From JBAZLV01 sp041650055 (lineage in GTDB: Bacteria > Nitrospirota > UBA9217), in NCBI GenBank assembly GCA_041650055.1, contig JBAZLV010000001.1, positions 62,001 through 126,000 of the forward strand: a stretch of 64,000 nucleotides of DNA, given 5' to 3'. This document shows, in pieces, positions 51,816 to 59,565 of this stretch. The position numbers and the translations under genes are program-made. Position 1 is the first letter of the stretch, and each line of letters starts with the position of its first letter. The notes beneath the pieces are model-generated. The model did not search any database, was not told the DNA's origin, and saw nothing but the letters and a program-made list of their open reading frames with translations.

Positions 51816-53051
51816 ATGAAAATACCATACGAAATATTCATCAGCCTCCGCTATCTTAAGACAAAAAAACGATATGGCACGGTGTCGCTTAATACGTTCA
51901 TATCGATTGCCGGGGTCATTATTGGTGTTGCAACCTCCATTATCACGCTTTCAGTCATGACGGGATTTCAGGGATATTTCCGCGATAAAATTTTGTCCGC
52001 CATGCCGCATATTGTGGTAATGGAATACACGGGGTCAGGTGTTTCTGATTGGACAACACTCCAGGACAAGGTCAAACAGGTTCCGCATGTCACGGAAACT
52101 ACTCCGTTTGTGTACGGACAATCCATGCTTACGTCTAAAGAACGCATGCAGGGGGTCGTGGTCCGGGGTATTGATCCGAAGACCGAAGGAACAGTTACCG
52201 ATCTTGCAAAAAATATGACCATGGGGTCGCTTCTTGATCTCGAACCTTCAAGGCAAAGATCTCCCGGCATTATTATCGGAGAAGACCTTGCACGTAAGTT
52301 AGGAGTGCTTGTTGGTGATACCATCACGATGGTCAACCCGCTGGGTGAAGAAACAGCCTTGGGAATTGTCCCAACCATGAAAAAGTTCGAGGTGCGTGGT
52401 CTGTTTGACGCAGGCATGTATGATTACAATACCGGGTTCGTCTATATCGCACTTCCGGAAGCTCAGAAATTTTTTGATATGCCGGGACGGGTTAGCGGGA
52501 TTCAAGTGAGGGTTGATGATTTGTATCGTGCCGATAAGATTGCTCTGGCGATTCGTTCGCATATAGGATATCCTTTTTATACCCGAAACTGGATGGAAAT
52601 GAATAAGAATTTCTTTTCTGCGCTCTTGCTTGAAAAAATTGGAATGTCGCTTATTCTTATCGTCATTATTGTTGTTGCTTCGTTCAACATCATTGGGACG
52701 CTTACGATGATCGTGATGGAAAAAAATCGAGAAATTGCGATTTTGAAGTCGATGGGGGCCTCCGGGTCCAGCATCATGAAAATATTTATGACAGCCGGGT
52801 TGACTATTGGTGCTGTAGGAACAGCCTTGGGCGCAGCAATCGGGTATGGCATGGTCTGGATCATCATGAAAACGGATTTAATCACGCTTCCTAAGGATGT
52901 GTATCAGGTAAGCCGTTTGCCGCTCTCGATTTCCGGCCTTGATGTTCTGGTTATCTGTCTCACAGCACTTGGAATCAGTTTTCTCGCAACAGTATATCCT
53001 TCATGGCAGGCGGCAAAGCAGGATCCCGTAGAAGTGCTTCGGTATGAATAG
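51816..53051 (+). CDS. lolC: Lipoprotein-releasing ABC transporter permease (LolC/LolE)
   Basis: A 411-residue permease that extracts lipoproteins from the inner membrane for transfer to LolA. The N-terminal helix (about 22-50, LNTFISIAGVIIGVATSIIT) is followed by a large periplasmic MacB-like domain and three C-terminal helices (about 270-300, 325-355, 375-400) within an FtsX domain. Only one LolC/E-type gene is present, so the complex may be a homodimer with LolD. The final PSWQAAKQDPVEVLRYE is the usual family ending. Confidence 0.95.
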   Translation: MKIPYEIFISLRYLKTKKRYGTVSLNTFISIAGVIIGVATSIITLSVMTGFQGYFRDKILSAMPHIVVMEYTGSGVSDWTTLQDKVKQVPHVTETTPFVYGQSMLTSKERMQGVVVRGIDPKTEGTVTDLAKNMTMGSLLDLEPSRQRSPGIIIGEDLARKLGVLVGDTITMVNPLGEETALGIVPTMKKFEVRGLFDAGMYDYNTGFVYIALPEAQKFFDMPGRVSGIQVRVDDLYRADKIALAIRSHIGYPFYTRNWMEMNKNFFSALLLEKIGMSLILIVIIVVASFNIIGTLTMIVMEKNREIAILKSMGASGSSIMKIFMTAGLTIGAVGTALGAAIGYGMVWIIMKTDLITLPKDVYQVSRLPLSISGLDVLVICLTALGISFLATVYPSWQAAKQDPVEVLRYE

Positions 53052-53107
53052 ATACCGATAGAAAGACTATTACACACTCATGCATTTAAGAACAGAAGGA
53101 GGCGGGT

Positions 53108-53344
53108 ATGGCGCAAAAAAGCGGATCACTAAAAAGAGTATTTCTGGTAGTGCTTTTTCTTGTTTTGGCAATCGTCGTGTTTATTCTTTTCGGGGGCGGT
53201 AAACTTCTGAAAGAAACGGGTAACTGGCTGGGTGGCATGGGCAACAAGGCCGAGACCGTGAAACAGGAAATAGAAAAAAAGGCAAGCACTGTTGAAAAAG
53301 GCGTAACCAAAGGCATTGATACCATCAAGGGAGATAAAAAATAA
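53108..53344 (+). CDS. Small single-pass membrane protein between lolC and lolD
   Basis: A 78-residue protein: basic N-terminus, one hydrophobic helix (about 10-30, RVFLVVLFLVLAIVVFILFG), then a Lys/Glu-rich amphipathic tail. The start has a GAAGGAGG site. Its stop TAA overlaps the first codon of lolD by two bases, so the two are coupled. I do not recognise a family. Its place between the permease and ATPase genes makes a role in lipoprotein sorting possible, but that is inference from position. Confidence 0.8.
   Translation: MAQKSGSLKRVFLVVLFLVLAIVVFILFGGGKLLKETGNWLGGMGNKAETVKQEIEKKASTVEKGVTKGIDTIKGDKK
53327..53333 (+). promoter_or_regulatory. lolD ribosome-binding site
   Basis: AAGGGAG lies inside the end of the small membrane protein gene, seven bases before the ATA at 53341. 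This spacing supports initiation at ATA rather than at the GTG 69 bases further on. Confidence 0.6.
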
Positions 53345-54024
53345 CACAACCGCTCATTCATATTCAGCAGCTCAAAAAAACGTTTCGAACCGGCCCGGAA
53401 GCCCTTCACGTGTTGGATGGTATAGACCTGACTATTCAAGAAGGTGAGATGCTTTCCATCGTGGGCGCTTCCGGAGTCGGTAAAAGTACGTTTCTGCATA
53501 TCGTTGGAGCGCTTGATTGGCCGACGTCCGGCAAGGTCTATTACGACACCGTCGATATTTTCGGGCTTGATCCGAATGCACTCGCCATGTTCAGGAATGA
53601 ACGAGTAGGATTCGTATTTCAGTTTCATCATCTGCTCCCTGAATTTTCAGCGCTTGAAAACGTCATGTTTCCTGCACTTATTCAGCGGAAAGACCGGAAG
53701 AAGGCCACTGAAAGCGCTGAAATAATCTTAAACGATGTTGGGCTCGCCGATCGGCTGCATCACCGGCCCGGTGAACTCTCGGGTGGAGAACAACAACGGG
53801 TGGCTGTTGCCCGCGCACTTGTTTTGAATCCTTCCGTCGTGCTCGCAGATGAGCCAACCGGAAATCTCGATGCGCATACCGGCGAAACCATCCATGATCT
53901 CCTTTGCAAGATCAATAAGCAGAAAAACATTACCTTCATCATCGTTACCCACAATGATAAATTTGCCCTCCGTGCCGATCGGGTTCTGAGAATGACTGAG
54001 GGGAAATTTACTGCTGAAAAGTGA
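53341..54024 (+). CDS. lolD: Lipoprotein-releasing ATP-binding protein LolD (apparent ATA start)
   Basis: ABC ATPase of the LolCDE system, 227 residues from the ATA at 53341. Walker A is GASGVGKST, the signature LSGGEQQRVAVARAL, Walker B SVVLADEPTG, and the H-loop VTHNDKFA. The first conventional start in frame is GTG at 53410, but that would remove 23 residues (TQPLIHIQQLKKTFRTG and on) that match the normal LolD N-terminus and its first strand. No ATG, GTG or TTG lies between the in-frame stop at 53335 and that GTG. The ATA sits seven bases after AAGGGAG and overlaps the upstream stop as ATAA, just where an ATGA junction would be expected. Confidence 0.85.
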   Translation: MTQPLIHIQQLKKTFRTGPEALHVLDGIDLTIQEGEMLSIVGASGVGKSTFLHIVGALDWPTSGKVYYDTVDIFGLDPNALAMFRNERVGFVFQFHHLLPEFSALENVMFPALIQRKDRKKATESAEIILNDVGLADRLHHRPGELSGGEQQRVAVARALVLNPSVVLADEPTGNLDAHTGETIHDLLCKINKQKNITFIIVTHNDKFALRADRVLRMTEGKFTAEK

Positions 54025-54092
54025 ACTGATTTTCTTGACGACGAGAGATTAAATCTCTCTTGATGTATGCGTATCTCTTCTCGTTTTTCCCC

Positions 54093-54122
54093 TTGACATT
54101 TATCGGCATTAGAACGTACTAT
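54093..54122 (+). promoter_or_regulatory. Promoter of the ccsA-hem operon
   Basis: TTGACA at 54093-54098 and TACTAT at 54117-54122 with an 18-base spacer, 38 bases before the ccsA start. A short GAGAGAT/ATCTCTC hairpin lies just upstream, without a T-run. Confidence 0.65.
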
Positions 54123-54160
54123 TAAAAAATCTTAAGAATCAAGTAGTTCGGAGCCGAGAT

Positions 54161-54973
54161 ATGAACATTCCGTTCTTTCACCTGGCAATGGGAGCATATG
54201 CGCTAGGAGCATTCGGATATATTGTCTTCATTTTAAAGCCAGCTATTCCGCGAATTGCTTTTTTTTCACGATGGACGGCTGTTGCAGGATTCTTATTCCA
54301 TCTTGGATATTTTCTATCCCGCTGGATAGAATCAGGACGTATTCCCATCACGAGTTTTTTTGAAGCTGCAAATTTCCTCGGAATGGGAATTGTGCTTGTG
54401 TTTTTACTTATGGAATTTCGATTTGCGATCGCTGCTCTTGGTTCATTCGTGCTTCCGCTTGTCCTCATTCTTATGCTTCCTGTTTTGCCTGCATCCTCTG
54501 CAATCAATTATGTGAATCCTCTTCTTGCAAGCGGCTGGCTTGGTGTGCATACAAGCTTAACGATTCTTGGAGATGCGGCATTTGCCTTTTCATTCATTGT
54601 CTCGCTTATGTATTTAATCCAGGAACGCCAATTGAAGGCCAGGCATCACGGCATCCTGTTTGATCGGCTTCCGTCCCTTGAGATGATGGATACCCTTTCG
54701 TATCGGGCTTTAGTTCTGGGATGGCCTCTATTTACACTCGGAATGTTTGCCGGGGCTGTTTGGGGTAGCAAAGTCTGGGGAGCGGCCTGGAGCTGGGGGC
54801 TGAAAGAAACATGGTCGATCGCGACATGGCTCGTTTATCTGCTTATACTCCATCTGCGATCAATGAAATGGCGCGGCAGAAAAATGGCATGCATGTCCAT
54901 TATCGGCTTTATTTTTGTTATCATTAACTTTTACGTGATTAGCCGTATCCCGATGGGAAAACATACCTTTTAA
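54161..54973 (+). CDS. CcsA/HemX-type cytochrome c assembly membrane protein
   Basis: A 270-residue membrane protein with about eight hydrophobic segments. Near the C-terminus, VWGSKVWGAAWSWGLKETWS is the tryptophan-rich heme-handling WWD motif of CcsA/CcmC proteins, and conserved histidines (FHLGYF, GVHTSL) fit heme ligands. It may act as CcsA in system II cytochrome c maturation or as HemX, which controls the level of glutamyl-tRNA reductase. Its position 13 bp before hemA, in the same operon, suits either. No CcsB/ResB gene is in the window. Confidence 0.88.
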   Translation: MNIPFFHLAMGAYALGAFGYIVFILKPAIPRIAFFSRWTAVAGFLFHLGYFLSRWIESGRIPITSFFEAANFLGMGIVLVFLLMEFRFAIAALGSFVLPLVLILMLPVLPASSAINYVNPLLASGWLGVHTSLTILGDAAFAFSFIVSLMYLIQERQLKARHHGILFDRLPSLEMMDTLSYRALVLGWPLFTLGMFAGAVWGSKVWGAAWSWGLKETWSIATWLVYLLILHLRSMKWRGRKMACMSIIGFIFVIINFYVISRIPMGKHTF

Positions 54974-54986
54974 GGCGGCATCATCT

Positions 54987-56306
54987 GTGAATATCGTTGT
55001 TATTGGTCTTAATCATACAACCGCACCTGTTGAAATTCGCGAAAAACTAGCTTTTTCAGAAGACCGGATCCAGCATGCTCTTGCCACGCTGATGAAGCAT
55101 GACGGCATCTGTGAAAGCTTCATCCTTTCTACGTGCAATAGAGTTGAAATTTATGCCTGTGTTCAAGATTGTGAATGCGGCGTTGACCACATAAAAAAAT
55201 TCCTTGCTCGTTATCATACGGTTCCTTCCTCGATCCTTGAGGAATCCTTATATGTCCATACCGGCGAACAGGGGATAAAGCATCTCTTTCGGGTTGCTTC
55301 AAGCCTTGATTCTCTTGTTGTTGGTGAACCTCAGATTTTAGGGCAGCTCAAGGACGCATTCGATTCAGCGCTTGACGTGAAAGCCACCGGATTAATCTTA
55401 AATAAACTCATCAAAAAGGCCATCTCGGTTGCAAAACGGGTTCGCACGGAAACGAGGATTTCGGAAAGCGGCGTGTCAATAGGCTTTGCCGCTGTTGAAC
55501 TGGCAAAAAAAATATTCGGTAACCTTGAAGGCAAGACCGCCATGCTTCTGGGAGCAGGAGACATGGCAGAACGTGCAGCACGGCATCTTCAAGACAATGG
55601 AATTCGAAGCGTTCTTGTCGTGAATAGAACCTTCGACCGGGCCGTTGAACTTGCACGGGAATTTCATGGCAGCGCGGTTCCCTTTGAACAGTTTTCTTCT
55701 GAATTAATGATGGCGGATATTGTCATCTGTTCAACCGGAGCTCGGGGTTTTCTTGTATTTCCTGAAATGGTAAGTACGGCAATCAAAGAACGGCGCAGCA
55801 AACCGATGTTTTTCATCGATATCTCGGTTCCTCGAAATATTGATCCGCGAGTTAATGACCTTGATAACGCTTTTTTATATACGATCGATGACCTTGAGGG
55901 TATTGTGAGTCTGAACAAAGAAGGTCGGGCTCGGGAAGCGAAGAAGGCAGAGAAAATAGTTCAACAGGAAATAAAAACCTATCTGCAATGGGAACAGAGC
56001 CTTGATGCGGTGCCGGTTATTGTCGACCTTCGTGAACATATGGAAGAAATCAGGAAACGGGAGCTCAGGAAGGCTCTTGCACAATTAAAAGGAATCACTG
56101 ACAAACAAAGAAACGTTATTGAATCCATGTCTGCTGCAATTGTGAATAAAATTGCGCATACGCCAGCTGTTGTCTTAAAGAAAACTGCGGCTCATGAAGA
56201 TGGGACAGAATGGCTTTCTTTTGCTCGCACCTTATTCAACCTGGACGGGCAAAAGCGCATTCTTAAAAAAATCAAAAAGAATTCCGAATCAAAGCGGAGC
56301 GATTGA
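54987..56306 (+). CDS. hemA: Glutamyl-tRNA reductase
   Basis: First committed step of C5 heme synthesis, reducing Glu-tRNA-Glu to glutamate-1-semialdehyde. The 439-residue protein starts VVIGLNHTTAPVEIREKLAF and has the catalytic cysteine in FILSTCNRVEIYA (about 50), the NADPH-binding LLGAGDMAERAARHL, and a helical dimerisation tail. The start is GTG at 54987, with AAGGCGG upstream. hemC begins immediately after its stop. Glutamate-1-semialdehyde aminotransferase (hemL) is not in the window. Confidence 0.96.
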   Translation: MNIVVIGLNHTTAPVEIREKLAFSEDRIQHALATLMKHDGICESFILSTCNRVEIYACVQDCECGVDHIKKFLARYHTVPSSILEESLYVHTGEQGIKHLFRVASSLDSLVVGEPQILGQLKDAFDSALDVKATGLILNKLIKKAISVAKRVRTETRISESGVSIGFAAVELAKKIFGNLEGKTAMLLGAGDMAERAARHLQDNGIRSVLVVNRTFDRAVELAREFHGSAVPFEQFSSELMMADIVICSTGARGFLVFPEMVSTAIKERRSKPMFFIDISVPRNIDPRVNDLDNAFLYTIDDLEGIVSLNKEGRAREAKKAEKIVQQEIKTYLQWEQSLDAVPVIVDLREHMEEIRKRELRKALAQLKGITDKQRNVIESMSAAIVNKIAHTPAVVLKKTAAHEDGTEWLSFARTLFNLDGQKRILKKIKKNSESKRSD

Positions 56307-57269
56307 TTGCGAAAAAAAATACGCATTGGTACCCGTGGAAGCGCTCTTGCAGTATGGCAGGCTGCAGGGATCAAAGCAGAGATCGAAAAAAAACACTCTG
56401 ATGTTGCTATTGATATTGTTATCATAAAGACGACTGGCGACAAAATTCTTGATGCTCCGCTTCACACCATCGGTGGGAAAGGGCTGTTTACCAAGGAAAT
56501 TGAAGAGGCCCTTTTGTCACAAGAAATCGATCTTGCGGTTCACAGCATGAAGGATGTACCTACGAAGTTTCCCGATGGACTGCATCTTGGTGCTGTTACC
56601 CTACGGGAGGACCCACGGGATGTATTGTTATCGCGCAATGGCGTCCGGTTTAACGATCTTTCTCTCAATGCCAAAATAGGGACAAGCAGTCTTCGCCGTC
56701 AGGCTTTGTTGCGGCACCAGCGATCTGATTTAGTTGTCGAGCAAGTGCGAGGAAATGTAGATACGAGAATCCGGAAGCTGAAGGAAGGCCGATTTGATGC
56801 GATTGTTCTCGCTGCAGCAGGAGTCAAGCGATTAGGATTCGAAGAATATATTACGGAATATCTTCCTCTTACCTGGTGCATTCCCGCAGTTGGCCAGGGG
56901 GCGCTGGGGATAGAATGTCGAAAGAATGATTCTGAAATAAACAATGTTATTTCTTTTTTGAATGACCCCGTAAGCAGAGCTTGTGTTACTGCAGAACGGG
57001 CACTTCTTCAAAGACTTGAAGGTGGATGCCAAGTACCCATTGGTTGTTATGGACGAATTGAATCGGAAACATTGTACGTTGCCGGGATGGTTGGAAGTAT
57101 TGACGGGCATCGGCTTATACGAGATTCCGTTCAGGGTAGTGCTGAAAGGGCAGAGGAACTTGGTACTACTCTTGGCGAAAAACTGCTTTCCCATGGTGCA
57201 GACGTTATTTTACGTGAAATCTTCATGCAAGGATCGCCTGATAGAGCAGGGAATTCTCTTGATGAATGA
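56307..57269 (+). CDS. hemC: Hydroxymethylbilane synthase
   Basis: Polymerises four porphobilinogens, 320 residues. Family marks are IRIGTRGSALAVWQA at the start, AVHSMKDVPT with the catalytic Asp, GTSSLRRQAL, and the dipyrromethane-cofactor cysteine in LEGGCQVPIG (about 241). The start is TTG at 56307, directly after the hemA stop; it gives the exact family N-terminus, and no ATG is available nearby. Confidence 0.96.
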   Translation: MRKKIRIGTRGSALAVWQAAGIKAEIEKKHSDVAIDIVIIKTTGDKILDAPLHTIGGKGLFTKEIEEALLSQEIDLAVHSMKDVPTKFPDGLHLGAVTLREDPRDVLLSRNGVRFNDLSLNAKIGTSSLRRQALLRHQRSDLVVEQVRGNVDTRIRKLKEGRFDAIVLAAAGVKRLGFEEYITEYLPLTWCIPAVGQGALGIECRKNDSEINNVISFLNDPVSRACVTAERALLQRLEGGCQVPIGCYGRIESETLYVAGMVGSIDGHRLIRDSVQGSAERAEELGTTLGEKLLSHGADVILREIFMQGSPDRAGNSLDE

Positions 57270-57295
57270 TTAACGGCTGAATTTTAAACGCTGCT

Positions 57296-58117
57296 ATGGT
57301 CATGAATGAAAACATCACAATTCGGAGCCTTGCTGGCAAGCAGATTATTGTGACCCGTTCTCACAAACAGGCAACTGAATTTATTGACAAGCTTGTAGAA
57401 CGAGGCGCATCTGTTATTTCTTTACCTGCGATTGAGGTCATCCCTCCTTCGAACTGGGATAAACTTGATCATGCTCTGAATGAACTGAATCATTATCACT
57501 GGATTATTTTTACAAGTGTGAATGCCGTCACATTTTTTATGAAACGACTTTGTAAAGAGAATGAATCGATTCGTCTGCCTTCCGGCGTGCAGGTTTGTGC
57601 TGTTGGACCGAAAACGGCCGAGAGGTTGCAATTATACGGGGTACAGCCTGATCTGATTCCAACCGAATATAATGCAGAAGGTCTCCTTGCTGCATTCGGA
57701 GCTCTGAATATTTCCGGAACGAAGATGCTCATTCCGCGCGCGAAAGTGGCGCGTGAATTCCTTCCTGAGGAATTACAAAAACGCGGGGCTCAGGTGACGG
57801 TTGTTCCGGTATATGAAACAATTATGCCGGAACAGGATGTGAGTCGAATAAAAGCGCTCTTGATTGAAAAAAAAATTACGGCAGTCACGTTTACCAGCGG
57901 ATCTACGGTCCGAAATTTCATTGAAATGATCGGACAAAAAGAGTATACCACTTTACTGTCCGGGGTGGTAATCGCCTGCATGGGTCCGATTACAGCAAAA
58001 ATAGCTCAAGACTATGGGTTAAAAACTGATATCATGCCTGCTGATTCCACAATTCCAGCCTTTGCTAATGCAATCGCCGATTTTTTTACGGCAGGAATGA
58101 AGCCATTTATTCATTGA
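57296..58117 (+). CDS. hemD: Uroporphyrinogen-III synthase
   Basis: Closes and inverts ring D of hydroxymethylbilane. The 273-residue protein is poorly conserved, as usual, but shows IIVTRSHKQATEFIDKLVER, WIIFTSVNAVTFFM, VCAVGPKTAERL, and a VTFTSGSTVRNF repeat of the fold. Two start codons (57296 and 57302) are possible and no strong ribosome site is seen. It lies 26 bp after hemC. It is a separate gene here, not fused to a methyltransferase. Confidence 0.93.
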   Translation: MVMNENITIRSLAGKQIIVTRSHKQATEFIDKLVERGASVISLPAIEVIPPSNWDKLDHALNELNHYHWIIFTSVNAVTFFMKRLCKENESIRLPSGVQVCAVGPKTAERLQLYGVQPDLIPTEYNAEGLLAAFGALNISGTKMLIPRAKVAREFLPEELQKRGAQVTVVPVYETIMPEQDVSRIKALLIEKKITAVTFTSGSTVRNFIEMIGQKEYTTLLSGVVIACMGPITAKIAQDYGLKTDIMPADSTIPAFANAIADFFTAGMKPFIH

Positions 58118-58141
58118 AAGACAGGCTATAAAGGAGAAACT

Positions 58142-58510
58142 ATGTTTTCAATTTCAGAGAAGGCAGCAGAAAAAATAAAAGAAATACTTATCGAAGAAAA
58201 AGTTCCCAACCATGCATTGCGAATTAAAGCAGGAGAGCAAGGGTGCTGCGGAACTTCCTTTGAGATCATGATTGATGATAAAACTGGTGACAACGATACG
58301 GTTATAGAAAAGAACGGTGCCCGTGTTTTTCTGGATCAAGAGACGGCAAAAGTTTTAGAGAATGCAGAGCTCAATTTTGCGAACGATGAACAGGGAGAAG
58401 GGTTTGTTCTTAATTTCCCTGGCGGAATGCCTGAATCCGAGAGCTGCGACTGTGGCAGCGAGAGGCCGGGACCGTCTTCGGGATGCGGTTCAGGATGCGA
58501 GTGTAATTAA
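58142..58510 (+). CDS. HesB/IscA-like protein with cysteine-rich tail
   Basis: A 122-residue A-type carrier-like protein with the fold pattern ISEKAAEKIKEILIEE, LRIKAGEQGCCGTSFEI and GARVFLDQETAKVLENAEL. The first cysteine position appears as a CC pair (about 38-39). The canonical CGC near the end is CDC (SCDCGS), followed by an extra tail with four more cysteines (GCGSGCECN). It has a AAAGGAG ribosome site and lies inside the heme operon between hemD and hemB. Iron-sulfur or metal handling is likely; the precise role is unknown. Confidence 0.85.
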   Translation: MFSISEKAAEKIKEILIEEKVPNHALRIKAGEQGCCGTSFEIMIDDKTGDNDTVIEKNGARVFLDQETAKVLENAELNFANDEQGEGFVLNFPGGMPESESCDCGSERPGPSSGCGSGCECN

Positions 58511-58525
58511 CAAGAAGGAGATTGT

Positions 58526-59503
58526 ATGCCCCCTTTTTACCGTCCACGACGATTAAGAAAAAATGAAACAATCCGGCGGATGGTTCGCGAAACGAGCCTT
58601 TCTCCGAGCAATTTTGTCTACCCATTGTTTGTGCTTCCCGGGAAAAACATTCGGAAAGAGATTCCATCCATGCCCGGTATTTTTCAACAATCCTGTGACA
58701 ATATTGTGAAAGACTGTAAGGAAGTGCCTGCACTGGGGATCCCGGCGGTTCTTCTCTTTGGAATTCCAGAAAAGAAAGATGAAGCTGGGAGTCAGGCGTA
58801 TGCAGACGACGGCATTGTACAGGTTACTGTTAAAGCAATTAAGGATGCGTGCCCGGATCTTATTGTGATTACGGATGTCTGTCTTTGTGAATACACGAGC
58901 CATGGGCATTGCGGTGTGGTTAAGGATGGAATCATTGAAAATGATAAAACCGTTGAATTACTTTCGGCGGAAGCGCTCTCACATGCCAAAGCCGGTGCGG
59001 ATATTGTTGCACCCTCGGACATGATGGATGGGCGGGTTGCTGCAATCCGAGAGGCTCTTGATGATTCAGGTTTTTTGGATGTTCTTATTATGTCGTATGC
59101 CGCAAAATATGCATCCGGTTTCTATGGGCCATTTCGCGAGGCAGCGGAATGTGCTCCAAAATTCGGCGACCGCCGCACGTACCAGATGGATCCCAGCAAC
59201 GCACGAGAAGCGATGCGCGAAGTGTCTTTAGACATTGATGAGGGAGCGGATATTGTTATGATCAAACCTGCACTTGCTTACCTGGATATTATTTATCAGG
59301 TCAAGGAGCGGTTTAGCGTACCGGTTGCCGCATATAATGTCAGTGGTGAATTTTCCATGATCAAAGCAGCTTCACGGCTTGGATGGCTTGAAGCCGAGCA
59401 GGTCATGATGGAAACTCTTCTGGGAATAAAGCGTGCAGGTGCAGACATCATTGTTACCTATTTTGCAAAAGAAGCAGCATCACTTCTTGATCACCATTCA
59501 TAA
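58526..59503 (+). CDS. hemB: Porphobilinogen synthase (delta-aminolevulinate dehydratase)
   Basis: Condenses two 5-aminolevulinates, 325 residues. The zinc site is complete, with cysteines in TDVCLCEYTSHGHCG, so the enzyme is of the zinc-dependent class. The Schiff-base lysines are in SYAAKYASGFYGPFR and MIKPALAYLD. The start ATG has an AAGGAG site. It is the last pathway gene of the operon; after a 62-bp gap the alpha-2-macroglobulin gene begins. Confidence 0.97.
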   Translation: MPPFYRPRRLRKNETIRRMVRETSLSPSNFVYPLFVLPGKNIRKEIPSMPGIFQQSCDNIVKDCKEVPALGIPAVLLFGIPEKKDEAGSQAYADDGIVQVTVKAIKDACPDLIVITDVCLCEYTSHGHCGVVKDGIIENDKTVELLSAEALSHAKAGADIVAPSDMMDGRVAAIREALDDSGFLDVLIMSYAAKYASGFYGPFREAAECAPKFGDRRTYQMDPSNAREAMREVSLDIDEGADIVMIKPALAYLDIIYQVKERFSVPVAAYNVSGEFSMIKAASRLGWLEAEQVMMETLLGIKRAGADIIVTYFAKEAASLLDHHS

Positions 59504-59565
59504 ATAACATGTGTGCAAACAGTATTCGTACGTATCATAGTTTTTGCCTTAGGAAGAGGTTTTGA

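Noticed and set aside
54049..54067. GAGAGAT/ATCTCTC hairpin after lolD as a terminator
   Set aside because: The stem is short and the following bases are TTGATG rather than a T-run, so I did not call it a terminator.
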